A stretch of DNA of 64,000 nt from Nemertoderma westbladi (taxonomy: Eukaryota > Xenacoelomorpha > Nemertodermatida > Nemertodermatidae), in NCBI GenBank assembly GCA_032718475.1, contig JAUCBJ010003070.1:1-64000 (forward strand), in the 5' to 3' direction. The translations under genes and the position numbers were made by a program. The notes under the pieces are model-generated. The model had not been told where the DNA came from and did not search any database. It was given only the letters and a program-made list of their open reading frames with translations. This document shows positions 11,205-22,634 of this stretch, in pieces. Position 1 is the first letter of the stretch; every line of letters begins with the position of its first letter.

Positions 11205-11244
11205 TGTGTACGAAAAGTGCAATGGTCTGCACTTTTCGTACACA
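11205..11244. repeat. 17-bp inverted repeat with 6-base loop
   Basis: Arms TGTGTACGAAAAGTGCA (11205-11221) and its exact complement (11228-11244) surround ATGGTC. The stem would be stable in RNA or extruded DNA. No terminator or gene end is evident nearby. Confidence 0.6.
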
Positions 11245-13449
11245 ATGCATTTTTCACAAAATGGAGTATTGTGGGAGGCTTGAATCACTTTGGATGGATG
11301 GGTTGAACCACTTTCCTGTTGGTTGTTATGGGTATTTATCTACAGGTACGGATAGTATTTAGTAGGAATAATGGACTATGCTTGTTTCATTGTTACTTTC
11401 TTGTCAACCTGTGGTCCCAGGTAGTAGATAACGGTAGAGGCAGAGTCGGAAGATGTTCATTGTGAGTCCAAACCAGAGCCACATGGTATAGTCACTGGAG
11501 GGGGAGAATAAGAAACGCACCGATTACCTATAATTGAACTAAATAAACAATAATTAACTCAATGTGCTGGATTTGGTATTATTGTAAAATAAAAAAACGA
11601 CAGTTTTTAATGAAGATAGAACAGTCACTGGCAGACAAACACTGAAAAAACACAAACAAACAGACAGAAAGACTAATTTTCATTAACATATATTCATTTG
11701 ATAACATTGCTTCTATGGGTGGTTCAACCCTCCTAACCCCCCTGATTCAAGCCTCCTATATGGGGTAGGAGGCGTGAACAAGAAAACTCGGCTCTGGAAA
11801 ACGCTTATTTCTCATATAATACATGATTTTAGAACCTTTAATATGTATTCCAATAGATGCGGAATAGATTGTTTTAGGTTTGTGCAATTTCAGCTTGAAG
11901 CTACGATGTGGAACAGAATAAATTATTATTTTTTGTAAAAATGGGCCGCAAAGCCCATCTCGGTGAAGTAATACAAAATTATCACTTCAGAAGTGGCACG
12001 TTATTCTAACTAAAAAAAATTAATTAAACTAAAATTAATAGAAAAGGTTACTGTTTTATTTTTAGAGCAATCAGTTATTGCATCGAATTTGCATCGATTT
12101 TCCCCTGGGGCGGGATGAACTTTTATTGCTTTGAAAGTCTCTGACTTTATCATAAACTTACCTCGATTCTCCCTGCAACACTTCTATAAGAGAATTATGG
12201 CGGTGGCTAATTTTAGAGTTGCTCTCAACTGCATTGCGAATATTCATTGTTTCAAGGACAGACCAATTCTGTTTATCTTTATGTGTGCGAGATAACATGG
12301 TTTAGGTTTATACAATAATGATGACCTTACAAGGTCTAATAGGTTGCTTATTCTTGTTCTTTACAAAATTTAAAATAATAAATATTATGATTGTTATTAT
12401 GGTTGATTATTACTAAGTTCAAAACGGTTCGATTTTTCTTGTTAGCTAAGACAAATCTAAAACCCGATTTGGAATCAGGAATGTCGAATTATGTATAATA
12501 AACATACCGAAAACATGCGAATATTATCGAAGAAACTTTTTTCTCATTACAGTGAAATAAGATATAAGTTGTGCCTGATAAGTAATTTGAGAGTTTATTG
12601 GAGATTATGAATAAACTTGTGCCAGAAAAACCTAAAACCAGATTTGGAATCAGCGTGGTTGAATTACCCCCATTGTACTAAAGCTCCTTTCAATGTTGTA
12701 AATTGGATTGTACGATTCGAGCTCATCGCTCTTATTTGTTTAATCGCGATTATCTAAGAATGGTGTTTTTTACGTTTTACCCTTTGTCTCAGCAACTAGA
12801 AGCAGTATGGACTTGAATTATTATAGTAAATATAGAATAATAAATTATAGAAATTCCTGGTGAAATTTACAACTGAACTATATGGTTGACATAAAAAATA
12901 CTAAACCTTTTACATACAGTAGTCGGGCCTACAGAAGAAACATATTATTCACAAAATTATGGAATATTTCAATATGAACTATATAGGACAATTTTTATTA
13001 ATATTATAGTCGCAGTTAGTTAGTTTGCGGTTTAATAATTTAAGATTTAATACATAGAATGCAATTTAAAATACCAATGCAACTTTACTTAGGTTATACA
13101 AACAGTAAAACAGCAGAAAGATGGAAATGTTGTTTATCGACTGACCATAATATCGGTATTATAATCAAAATCACCTTTCTGTTGAAATTTTTGATTACAA
13201 AATTATATTAAACATTAATTTGAATGAATGTAGAGAAAACAAATTGCCTTATCATTTTCAATTTTTATATTCTGTATTATCGTTGCTATAACAACCGGGG
13301 CAGGTGTTGTATAAATAATTGATTTAATATTTAGCAACAGATTAGTTAGGAATTGTCCTGTAATCTCATCGGATTGAGAAATCGATGTGACACGAATTAA
13401 ATTGCTCACAGCCATCACAGGACCGAATCATGCTGCGATAATACATTAT
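11245..13449. other. non-coding AT-rich DNA left of element 1
   Basis: No open frame with support is visible. There are scattered AT-rich tracts and a short phrase pair, AAACC(C)GATTTGGAATCAG, near 12465 and 12640. The last five bases, ATTAT (13445-13449), are the left copy of the target duplication of element 1. Confidence 0.5.
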
Positions 13450-14677
13450 TGTAAAAGCTTCTGTGGGATGTAACTGGCCCTTCGCCCCGCAACCCAGTTT
13501 TTCCCCCATACGCTAAAATACTCTGAAACCTACTGTAAAGGTTTTTCTGAGATATGACTGATTTGTTTTCTTTGCTAACCAGTTCCCCCCTCCAAGGCGT
13601 TGGAATCCTCCAGGAGGGATCTGAGCTGTTCGATTGGCCAGCCGGCTTGGGAAGGTTGCCCCAGTTACCCATAGCCCTGCGTTGAGTTAGTTCTGATTTC
13701 GACCAATCCCGAGCTACTGAACTGAAATTATCCTATCTCACTGCCGATTACATGTGTTGAACGGGATTCTTGGAAAATAAGAGAGCTAAAGTCACGGGAC
13801 TTTTGTTATGATTTTGAGACTTTATTATCAGAGTTTTAAGACCGTGTTGAGATAGCGAAATGTTTTCTGCCTTTTTTGTAAGAACATTAGTAGGCAAAAT
13901 TATAGAAAGCATAGCTATTATCGACTCATTTAATTCATTGATCTCATCACTTGCAATCTAATTGTATCTTAACCTACCGTCATACTGCTTTTACTGTTTG
14001 TAATTTTGTATCAGTATAATTGGATGTTATTAGTTGAAGAATATCAATAATCAACCCACATTTTCCCAATATCCTTGATACACTACAGGTTAGAGAGAAG
14101 GGTTATGTACAACAATTGCGACTTTATTATTGTGTTTGTAGTGAATCTAATGTTGTTTGACAGACACTACCTGAGTCCAGTGCATATCTCTTTATACCTG
14201 ATCAAAGTCAGTAACTGTCGGCATATCAGTGAGCAGTGTTGTGCGTTACCGGTAGCGTGCGTGATTGTAAAGTGATTGGATCTGATAATAAAGCATTCCT
14301 AAAGAATGCGCCCTATGCTTGAAATTTAAGCCATATCGTTGTGTGTAGTATCAGTCATAACTCTGTTTACATAGGTAGAGCGCCACGTCCTAAAAGGAAC
14401 TGCTAATATTTCCCGAAAGTGAATAATATTTGTCAGAGATTATATATTAGTAATCAATCGAATAATACAGTAGGCTTGACCGCAAATAAATTTAAGCCCA
14501 CGAATCCAGTCTCCCGGTGTTATAAACGGGTCATTTGGACGCGCATGGACTGGCTTCGGCTAATGTTTTTGGTTTGTTTTTGTATTAAATCTTGTCATCT
14601 TATAAAAGGCAGTTTATCAATAAAGACATATAAATTTCGGCAGGTTAAACTGCTGAAGGTCTATAAAAGCGCGTACA
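13450..14677 (+). repeat. 5' LTR of element 1
   Basis: It is matched base for base, as far as I can see, by 26967-28194. It begins TGTAAAAGCTTCTG and ends GCGCGTACA. No primer-binding site beginning TGG directly follows (the next bases are ATAATAGC), so the priming tRNA is unclear. Short ORFs inside it are shared by both LTR copies and are not genes. Confidence 0.92.
14601..14669 (+). promoter_or_regulatory. TATA boxes and polyadenylation signal in the LTR end
   Basis: Two TATAAAAG words (14601-14608 and 14662-14669) and an AATAAA (14619-14624) lie in the last 80 bases of the LTR. The first TATA would place transcription start within the LTR. The second is only 8 bases from the LTR edge and would start transcripts in the leader. 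The same layout repeats in the 3' LTR, 13,517 bases on. Start sites are inferred, not seen. Confidence 0.5.
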
Positions 14678-16710
14678 ATAATAGCTATCGATCTTATTTG
14701 CGGTAAGCAATAAGATTGAAAATACCGGCACTCCAGTAGGTCAGTAGGCCCAACTGTCATAACCGGTACTACTACCGTAGGTCCGTAGGCCCAACTGTCA
14801 TAACCGGTACTGCTGTGCAAGTACATTAGTATTATTCGATTTTGATTATTGTATACCGGTAGGTCTTGATACTAAATCGGGGACGCCTGGTTTTTATTGG
14901 GATTTTACTTAGGTTTATTTCTGTCAGTTTTATTTCCTAGTAAGTTAATATTGAGCTGAAGACGTGTAAGTCTGCTCAGATTGTTCAGATCATTGTAGGC
15001 TGGACTGTTGTCTGACGGTTGTTAGGCTTGAAGATTACAGCGTGTGTAGAGAGTCTGATAGGTGCCAGTTAGTAAGTTGGGGCAACTCGTAAGTTGTAAG
15101 GTCAACCCCTATAAAGAATAAGCCGCGCTACCTTATTAGCACGCATACTCACTAACAAGTTTCGGAATCTGCATATACTGTGGTTATTTAGGCTTGATAG
15201 TAGTCCGTCAGCGTTTATCCTGTATTGTTTGTATAGTCTGTTCAGATACCGTAATATTATTCAGATATTTTGTGGGCTGGATTGTTGCCTAGCTGTTGTT
15301 GGGTCTGAAGGAATTGCTACGTGTGTAGAGTAAGTCTGATAAAGTGCCGTTAGTAAGTTGGGGCAGCCATCGCTGTAAGGACAATCCCCTCTTAAAGAAT
15401 AAGTCGTACTACCGTATTAGCACGCATACTAACTAACAGTTTCAGAATCTGCACATACAGTAGTTTGTTTAGGCTTAGTGGTAGTCTGTCAGCATTTTAG
15501 TTTGTATTTTATTTGAGTATTCTGTACGGGTAGCGTAATATTTATTATTCAGAGTTTATGCAATTACTCGCAACATTCATGTCCCCAAGTTTATTCCTAC
15601 AGTAATTGTGTTTGTTATACATACCGTTATAGTTAAATTAACCCCAGTACTACACGGGCTGCTTGGCGTAGGTAAAGACTGGTGACTTAGTGCCCCGGTC
15701 ACTCCAGCAGATGCTGTGGTTCTTTTAACTGTTCAAGTATATTTAACTACTGGTTATCTGTTTTACAAGTACCTGTACCTAATTTAGGGTTTAGTGTACA
15801 GTGCTGTCCGAGAGTAATTAGTGTAGGCATTATTGTGTTGTAAAGTAGTTAATAGGCACGCTCGTTCTGGTAGACGGCGGTAATTAACTTCTAGGTAGGA
15901 ACACTCCGTAGATACATAACGTTGTACCTATAGCGCTACGGCTGTAGGTCGTCAGGCGGTGGTATTTTCCTATCTAGACAACGCAATATTTACTTCTGCT
16001 TATTATTTTCAAATACCGTAGTATCCTGTCCGTTGAAATAACCAGGAGATCTAACCCTTTGTTAGACTGGTTAGTAGTTTCCCTGTAAAATTGCCCTAAA
16101 AATCTGTACGTACCGTTTTTGTGTGTTTATTAGAGATTGTAATCTCACCAATAGTAAGTAACTAGTAAATAAGTAACGTAGGCCAGTAGAATTATTCTGT
16201 TTAGTGTCCCATAAGTAGCACTTCACTGAAAGCGCACAGCTTCTGTGTAGTGGTATTTTACCGGAAATAGTAACACCTATTTCAATCTTGTAACAAATCC
16301 CTTATCAGGGTATATATATATTATAAATCAACTCCAAAGATTTATAAATCAGTAGGCCTGTCATACAACAAGTAGGTCTCAATATCAGTTGGACTACTGC
16401 TTACATAACGGTAACAGAGTAAACTCAAGTAACTAAGTAACCTTATAATTTCAGAAATTCAATTATCCTAAATAATTGATATACCGGTATCTATAATAGG
16501 CTTAATATATATTTGTATATATTTGTACTGAAATTATATACCGGTACTCTGTGACAAACCTAGTCTGCAATAATTATATATACTGTGGGTGTATACCGGT
16601 ATCCTAATATATCGTAATTAATTACCGGTACTAGGCCAACAGTCCTACTGAATTACTGGACTTGCTTTAACTGTAACTATAGCAGTAGGCATTCAACTGT
16701 ATAACTAAAC
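14678..16710 (+). other. element 1 leader with tandem duplications
   Basis: This 2-kb untranslated leader contains two copies of a ~41-bp unit (CCGTAGGCCCAACTGTCATA-like, 14730-14816). It also contains a degenerate tandem pair of ~267-285 bp units (about 14971-15238 and 15239-15523). The pair shares TCTGTTCAGAT, GTTAGTAAGTTGGGGCA and TTAGCACGCATACT. Numerous TACCGGTA palindromes follow. Leaders of this length often hold packaging or dimerisation signals; that role is inference. Confidence 0.6.
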
Positions 16711-19700
16711 ATGGCTGACATAAAGAAAACTCTGTCAGATAGTCTTTTAGAAACAACAGCCTGTTTCTCAGATCAAAGTGTAGAGAATCCTAGACCGAGA
16801 TCTGAGACCCCTCCTACTGTAAGAAGGGCAACCCCTGCAGTAGTTGTGTCAGAACCTAGGTTGGTAGAAGCGATTTCGCAATTTGCTAAGTTAGTGAAGC
16901 GCCGTAGGTCTGCCATAGGCACTCGGGCCCAAGTCAAACGGAACCCAGAGGAAGCTGTCCTATCGCAGCAACATCCTGATCACGAACCTAGTCCCCAGCG
17001 ACCCGATAGCTCCAGTAGTTCGGAGACTGTTGAGCGGACACCCGAACGCGGAGCGAAAATGGTGGATACGGCTTGTGATGAGCGGCCAACCTTTGAAGAA
17101 TCAACCGACGCCCCTTCTTCTCAAGTAGAAAGCGAAGTGGAAAGCGAAGTGGAAAGCGAAGTGGAAAGCGAAGTGGAAAGCGAATTAACACCAGAAGGAC
17201 CACAAAAGAGAGATGCAATTGATACCTATTTGTCAGATTATCAGCGATTCATAGGAGACAAGGAGTTGAGAAGAAGACTGCATGGATTTACACCTAATAG
17301 TGCAGGGGCTAAGCGTGTATTGGACGAACTCGATGCTGAGATGTTAGCTAAAGATCAAGCTAAATTTGATGAGGAAAGACGCATCGCTAGAGCCCAGGAA
17401 ACACAAGTCCAGAAAAAACAAATAGAAGATCGAAAGGCAGCAGCAGCGGCAGAGGCAGAGGCAGCAAGAAAGTTAGCAGCGGCAGAGGCAGAGGCAGCAA
17501 GCAAGCTAGCAGCGGCAGAGGCAGCAAGCAAGCTAGCAGCGGCAGAGGCAGAGGCAGAAAGAAAATTGACAGAAGCGGAAAAGAGAGCTTCTGACGAGAT
17601 CGCCCAACTAGAGTTGGCAAATCTGCAAGAGACACATGATTACATCAATAAACGCGACACAGAAAGTCGAATGAAGATACTGAGTCGATCTACTTCGAAA
17701 CGCCAAGGTTTTACATCCTCAGAAGAAGGAGACACTACCGACACTGAAGGTGGAAGAAATAGATCCCGTCTCAGTAGGCGTAAAAGAATGTCTCCACGTC
17801 AGAAATTGCCTGATTTGCCTCCAGCTGTTAAGAGACAACTAGCTAGCATAGCAGTAGATAGTACAGAACCCACAGACCAAACTATTACCATTACCAGACT
17901 CCCTACTATAGTAGATGAGCCGGAAATAATTAGGCCTGTTCTAGAAAACACCCCTTCGGTGAGAGAGACCCCTGTACTCCCCAAATCTACTACCAAACTC
18001 CCTTTACACAGTACTATTAAATTAACGGCACCTGGTGGAGCAGCCCAAGTCCCGGTTCTGGAGACTGAGAGAGACATACAAGATCTGTCTCCCGTCGCCC
18101 CGATACGGCCCGCTACAACGTTGGCGACTCCCGCTTCGGCGGTCGAGTGGGTTGAGAAGGGACGGCGGGAGATGAGTCTCTTGCTCGGTCAAATGCGAGA
18201 ACAGCGAGACTGTTCCTCGCAACAGATCCGGGACTTAGAAGGGACTGTCTACCAACTCAAGGGAACCGTAAGGGATAGTAGGATAGAGCTGCAAGAAGTG
18301 CAGCAAAATATCGCTCTCGAGCGCGACAAATTAGTCAATATACAAAGGGGAATACCAACACCCCCTGTAACCCTGTGTCAACCTGCTAGGTCGGAAGTGT
18401 ATCATGCGCGAGGTGTGTCGCCTACACGCATATATACTGCTAGCAAAGTAGAAACACCCCCTATAACCCTGAGTCAACCTGTTAGGTCTGAAGTACATCA
18501 TGCGCAAGGTGTGTCGCCTATACGCATATATACTGCTAGCGAAGTAGAAACTCCTATAGTAAACCCTATTACGGGAGACTACAAACCTGTGAATAATGAT
18601 ATTCCCTATAGACCTGATAATGATCTGAAAAATTTATATACCGATAATTCGATATTAAATAACACGATGGCCCAAGAAAGCTTTACGCGTCAGATGGCTA
18701 GAACAGAAGCCCGCCAAGCGGTCAAAGTGGGAGAAATTGTCAAATTCAACGGTGATGAGATGAAATGGTTACCTTTTAAAGAATATTATGAAGATAGCAT
18801 ACAGAACTCTGTACTATCTAGCGGAGAGAAACTGAGATTCCTCATCAAATGTTTGGAAGGACCTCCCAAGTTAATGGCGTTGAAGTTTATTGGACATCCA
18901 AATGGATTAAGACAAGTCTGGGATACATTAAACACCAGGTATGGTAATAAAGATAATATCGCTAAGTATTTGTATGCAAAACTGGTAGCCCCTCGAAAGT
19001 TCCTTAGTAACGAGATTATAGAGTTTTCCGATGAGATTCAAGAAATCTGCCGACAATTGGATTGGTTAGGTAAGTCCCATGAATATCAGAGCTCCATGGT
19101 CATCGGAGCCATAGTCTCTACTTTGCCAAAGGGTGGAGTATGTACACGTTGGGACAAGAAGGTGTTGCATATGATGGAGCAACAACGACGGAGCCCCACC
19201 ATGGTGGATCTCATGTCATTCCTAGACCGTGAGGTCAAACTACAACTAATAAAGCAATCCAGGGAAAAAACATCGGAAAATCAGGTAAGTGAAAAACCCG
19301 TTTCTAGGAAAAGAATAATACCCGTATGTTATACTGACGACGGCGAAAGCCAGACCTCCCATGAAGAAGACAGCGGGAAAGACACAGCAAGATCCTACGA
19401 TGACCACAAAACCCCGAGAGACGTAAGTAAATACCAGCCTCGAACCAATGATAGGAGAGACAAGCTTACCAAGACCCCTCCTCAGTCTCCCAAAGGAATT
19501 CAGGTAAGCAAGCCCGAAGAACGAGCGAAAGTGCACAGCATTGCCCAAGTTAAAGTGAGTAACATCAAACCAAAATGTGCGCTGTGCGACGGGCCCCACC
19601 GTTTGAGTGCGTGTGCGGAATTCCAAAAGAAATCCCTGGCAGATAGACGTGGAGTCCTGTGGGATAAGCGGTTGTGTTATAACTGTCTCAGACGCGGACA

Positions 19701-21009
19701 CCAGCGGCGAACCTGTTACTCTGACGCAAGGTGTGCTAAGTGCGGCGCGAAACATCATAGCTTATTGCACACAGAATTCGAACGAAACCACCCGAGTCAG
19801 GTAAGTGAGCCCAAATCACATGTCCAATTCAGTGATGTGAACGACACTGACCAAAGTTCTGAGTGGGAAGGATTCTATACTGACGAATTCTCTGATGCCA
19901 ACGAATCCTGTTATCTAATAAACACCGCAGTGTATCGAGCACTTACGTACGAAAAGGATAACGACACGGAGTTTCCATCAACCTCCTTGGACAAGCAACC
20001 ATCTCGGAAAACTCCAACATCCAACATAGGAATACGAGAATTTCCGGTAGTCCAGGTAAGAGTTCACGGTCCCAACAAAAGTTACATAGTGAACGCCCTC
20101 CTTGACTCAGGTAGCACCGGAACATTCATCGACAAGGAGTTAGCCGAGGATATTTTTGCTGGACAACCCAAATTCCGAACTAAGTTAAATATGTCCGGAA
20201 TTATGCAGGTTTGGAAATCTACCTTAATGGCAGATTATTATATCGGCGCATTGTCCACTCCACAGGATAAATTAGGGGAACAAAGTATAGAGTCAGTAAA
20301 AATGGTGGCAATAAAGAACTTCGCTACTACTCAAGTAGAACCTTATGACTGGGACGAGGACGAGAACATCCAACATTTGGGAATACCTCGATTCCAAACT
20401 GATTATCCTGGAGTACAAATCCTTATCGGCCAAAACGCGCATGAGGCGCTCGAGACGTTAGAGAAACGGCCTGCTCAACCGCAGCCATTACAACCTTATG
20501 CGGTAAGAACTCGAGTAGGTTGGTACTTCACTGGCCCTTCCCGCAGAACCCTTGAAGAAAGACTGCCACAAGACCGGATACTTCAAGTAAAAGCTTGGGA
20601 AGAGGAGAGCAGTGAGGTGGACGAAGCCACTGAGGGAACAACATACTCCTCAGATAGCGACGATATCAACTCCAATGTAGATCAATGGAGACATCGACCC
20701 GAGACGATTAATCTAGCCGACATCGCTTCCAGAGGAGTAACTCCTCAAGAACGGATAGATACTCCCGGCTGGTTGGGTGGACCCGACTCCCTAAGTAAAG
20801 AAGAAGAAGAATGGCCTCCTCGTCTTGCCGCGGCGGAGATTAGACAGGCCAAGGGAGCGGAGGAAATATCACGACGGCCTAATCGCCCAGCTGGTCGTTT
20901 AGGTTTACCGGGAAGAGACCGAAAACTGTCCGGAAACCATGGAAGGCAAGATACTCTTCCTACGACCACTTCCCTAATTCGACAAATATCTAGGGACTCC
21001 ATCACGTAA
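16711..21009 (+). CDS. ORF1: BEL/Pao Gag-protease polyprotein lacking RT
   Basis: A 1432-residue protein from an ATG in good context (AAACATGG). The N-terminal third is charged and low-complexity, with a VESE repeat (residues about 139-158) and Ala/Glu/Lys coiled-coil repeats (about 242-290). A DUF1759-type Gag domain follows at about 670-840. Zinc-knuckle motifs sit near C956 (CALC..H....C), C989 (CYNCLRRGHQRRTC) and the CAKC just after. A retropepsin-like protease of the DUF1758 type has its active-site triad at D1132-S-G, followed by the GWYFTGP region. From Q1325 the sequence jumps to WRHRPETINLADIASRG and a W..GP tail, which normally lies after RNase H. RT and RNase H are therefore removed in frame, and integrase is missing. 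It would form particles and cleave the polyprotein, but cannot copy itself. Confidence 0.9.
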   Translation: MADIKKTLSDSLLETTACFSDQSVENPRPRSETPPTVRRATPAVVVSEPRLVEAISQFAKLVKRRRSAIGTRAQVKRNPEEAVLSQQHPDHEPSPQRPDSSSSSETVERTPERGAKMVDTACDERPTFEESTDAPSSQVESEVESEVESEVESEVESELTPEGPQKRDAIDTYLSDYQRFIGDKELRRRLHGFTPNSAGAKRVLDELDAEMLAKDQAKFDEERRIARAQETQVQKKQIEDRKAAAAAEAEAARKLAAAEAEAASKLAAAEAASKLAAAEAEAERKLTEAEKRASDEIAQLELANLQETHDYINKRDTESRMKILSRSTSKRQGFTSSEEGDTTDTEGGRNRSRLSRRKRMSPRQKLPDLPPAVKRQLASIAVDSTEPTDQTITITRLPTIVDEPEIIRPVLENTPSVRETPVLPKSTTKLPLHSTIKLTAPGGAAQVPVLETERDIQDLSPVAPIRPATTLATPASAVEWVEKGRREMSLLLGQMREQRDCSSQQIRDLEGTVYQLKGTVRDSRIELQEVQQNIALERDKLVNIQRGIPTPPVTLCQPARSEVYHARGVSPTRIYTASKVETPPITLSQPVRSEVHHAQGVSPIRIYTASEVETPIVNPITGDYKPVNNDIPYRPDNDLKNLYTDNSILNNTMAQESFTRQMARTEARQAVKVGEIVKFNGDEMKWLPFKEYYEDSIQNSVLSSGEKLRFLIKCLEGPPKLMALKFIGHPNGLRQVWDTLNTRYGNKDNIAKYLYAKLVAPRKFLSNEIIEFSDEIQEICRQLDWLGKSHEYQSSMVIGAIVSTLPKGGVCTRWDKKVLHMMEQQRRSPTMVDLMSFLDREVKLQLIKQSREKTSENQVSEKPVSRKRIIPVCYTDDGESQTSHEEDSGKDTARSYDDHKTPRDVSKYQPRTNDRRDKLTKTPPQSPKGIQVSKPEERAKVHSIAQVKVSNIKPKCALCDGPHRLSACAEFQKKSLADRRGVLWDKRLCYNCLRRGHQRRTCYSDARCAKCGAKHHSLLHTEFERNHPSQVSEPKSHVQFSDVNDTDQSSEWEGFYTDEFSDANESCYLINTAVYRALTYEKDNDTEFPSTSLDKQPSRKTPTSNIGIREFPVVQVRVHGPNKSYIVNALLDSGSTGTFIDKELAEDIFAGQPKFRTKLNMSGIMQVWKSTLMADYYIGALSTPQDKLGEQSIESVKMVAIKNFATTQVEPYDWDEDENIQHLGIPRFQTDYPGVQILIGQNAHEALETLEKRPAQPQPLQPYAVRTRVGWYFTGPSRRTLEERLPQDRILQVKAWEEESSEVDEATEGTTYSSDSDDINSNVDQWRHRPETINLADIASRGVTPQERIDTPGWLGGPDSLSKEEEEWPPRLAAAEIRQAKGAEEISRRPNRPAGRLGLPGRDRKLSGNHGRQDTLPTTTSLIRQISRDSIT

Positions 21010-22634
21010 TAATATATGGAGTGGGTGTGTGACTATATTATTTTATATTTGTTTTTATTTTATATTTATGTATGTATTACTATGTATTTTATTATAATCG
21101 TTTTATTTAATTTTATTTAGTAGAGTGTTATTTTAGATTATTTAGTAGATTAGTGCAATATATTAGTGTTTATTACGTAATTACATAATATACTTAGTGC
21201 GACGGCGAGAAATAATTATTTTCTCTTTCCTTACTGTCCGTATTATATTATAAATGCGAGACTACAGTAAGATGAAATGTCCGTACTTATTAAAGTACAA
21301 TAAAGCCACTACTATATTTTCAGTATTATTGGTAGGCAGAGTATTAGGAATGCAAAGTTCAGATCCTCGTGTCTCGGCTAAACCAAGCTCTGGGTAGACC
21401 TTGGAAACGACTTGCCTCTTCACACTGACATTGCCTTGTGCGATATTGCTCTTCTACCTATATTAAATAATACATATAGTAGCGTGATGTCCCTTTAACA
21501 GTAGCGTAAAACGCAAATAAATCTGTTAAACTTTTGACCATCTGTAATTCTAGTCGATTAAGATATCGTGGCACCCACCGATATACTTGAAAGACAAATT
21601 CTAGAATCAGTGGTTAACGTCCCCAGACAAGTTCTGGAATAAATCGGTGCCCATCTTAAATATTAATTTAATATTTATTAAAATCTGTCAAATTCAGATC
21701 CTTTAAAATTTCTAGTTAATTAAGATATCGTAGCACTTACCGGTATTCTTAAAAGACCATTTTATAGAATTAAGGATCTTATGTCCCCAGATATGTTCTG
21801 GAATCAAAATTGTGTCAATCTTACCATCAAATAATAAAATTCACGGGAATAAATTTAAAATTCATATTTTATGAATTTAATAAATTGTCATTTTGCACAA
21901 TTTCTAATATTCCCAAAATTCCACTAATTAATAGATCACGGGAGCGGAGATTAATCCTATTGAGTGTATTAGAGTGCAAGAATCTCCAACATATAGTCAA
22001 TAGCCGACAAAATTCATAAAATCATGTGTAAAGAGGATATGGACAAACTAAAGACTTACTATCAAACAACATCCCAGATCTGTATGCATGAGAACTACCC
22101 TAATTCTACCGCTAGCTTTACATAATGTCACCATAGCAACACCCACGCTAGAATTAAAAAACGAGTTAAAAGAACAATAGAAAACTTGTACCGTTACTCA
22201 GCATAGTGATTGTATAGCACACGGTTGGTATCCAAGGATACACAATAACAACAACGTGACATTCTGGAAGGCATTGACTAACGGACAAATGGCCTGTAGG
22301 ATGGTAGTTGGTAGCTGTTGTGTGGAATTTATGCGTTTGTAGGTGAATGTTGCTGCTAAGGTGTGTTTACAGTAGCTAGTCGCAATTGTAAGATAACCCA
22401 ACTCTCCCATAGCAAGAACCTCAAGTGATAACAAGCCTTTGGGACGGACAGTGGAGGGACTTGTGCCGGTTATCGTTGTCGTGCTGTTGCCACAACGTTG
22501 GCGTAAACACCGCGACAGCGGTACATCGGCGCTGAGAATCCCACTGTCCGGGGGGTCGCGATTAGTAGGCAGCGACGCCCGCTGACCTAAAACATATATA
22601 ACTCGTTACATATTGGTGGATTTCGATAGCAGAT
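21010..22634 (+). other. spacer between ORF1 and ORF2 of element 1
   Basis: It is AT-rich and non-coding. Two degenerate tandem units (about 21540-21665 and 21708-21825) share TTAAGATATCGT, GCAC, CCGGTAT/CCGATAT and GTCCCCAGA..GTTCTGGAAT. Near its end are a TATA-like CATATATAA (about 22591-22599) and an AG (22631-22632) two bases before the ORF2 ATG. ORF2 could thus be made from its own promoter or from a spliced subgenomic RNA; neither is proven. Confidence 0.55.

Noticed and set aside
13415-13672. 85-codon minus-strand ORF, repeated at 26950-27189
   Set aside because: It lies in the LTR and is repeated only because the LTR is; no start context or domain.
17387-17635. Leu/Pro-rich minus-strand ORFs within ORF1
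   Set aside because: Mirror of the Ala/Glu repeat coding on the plus strand.
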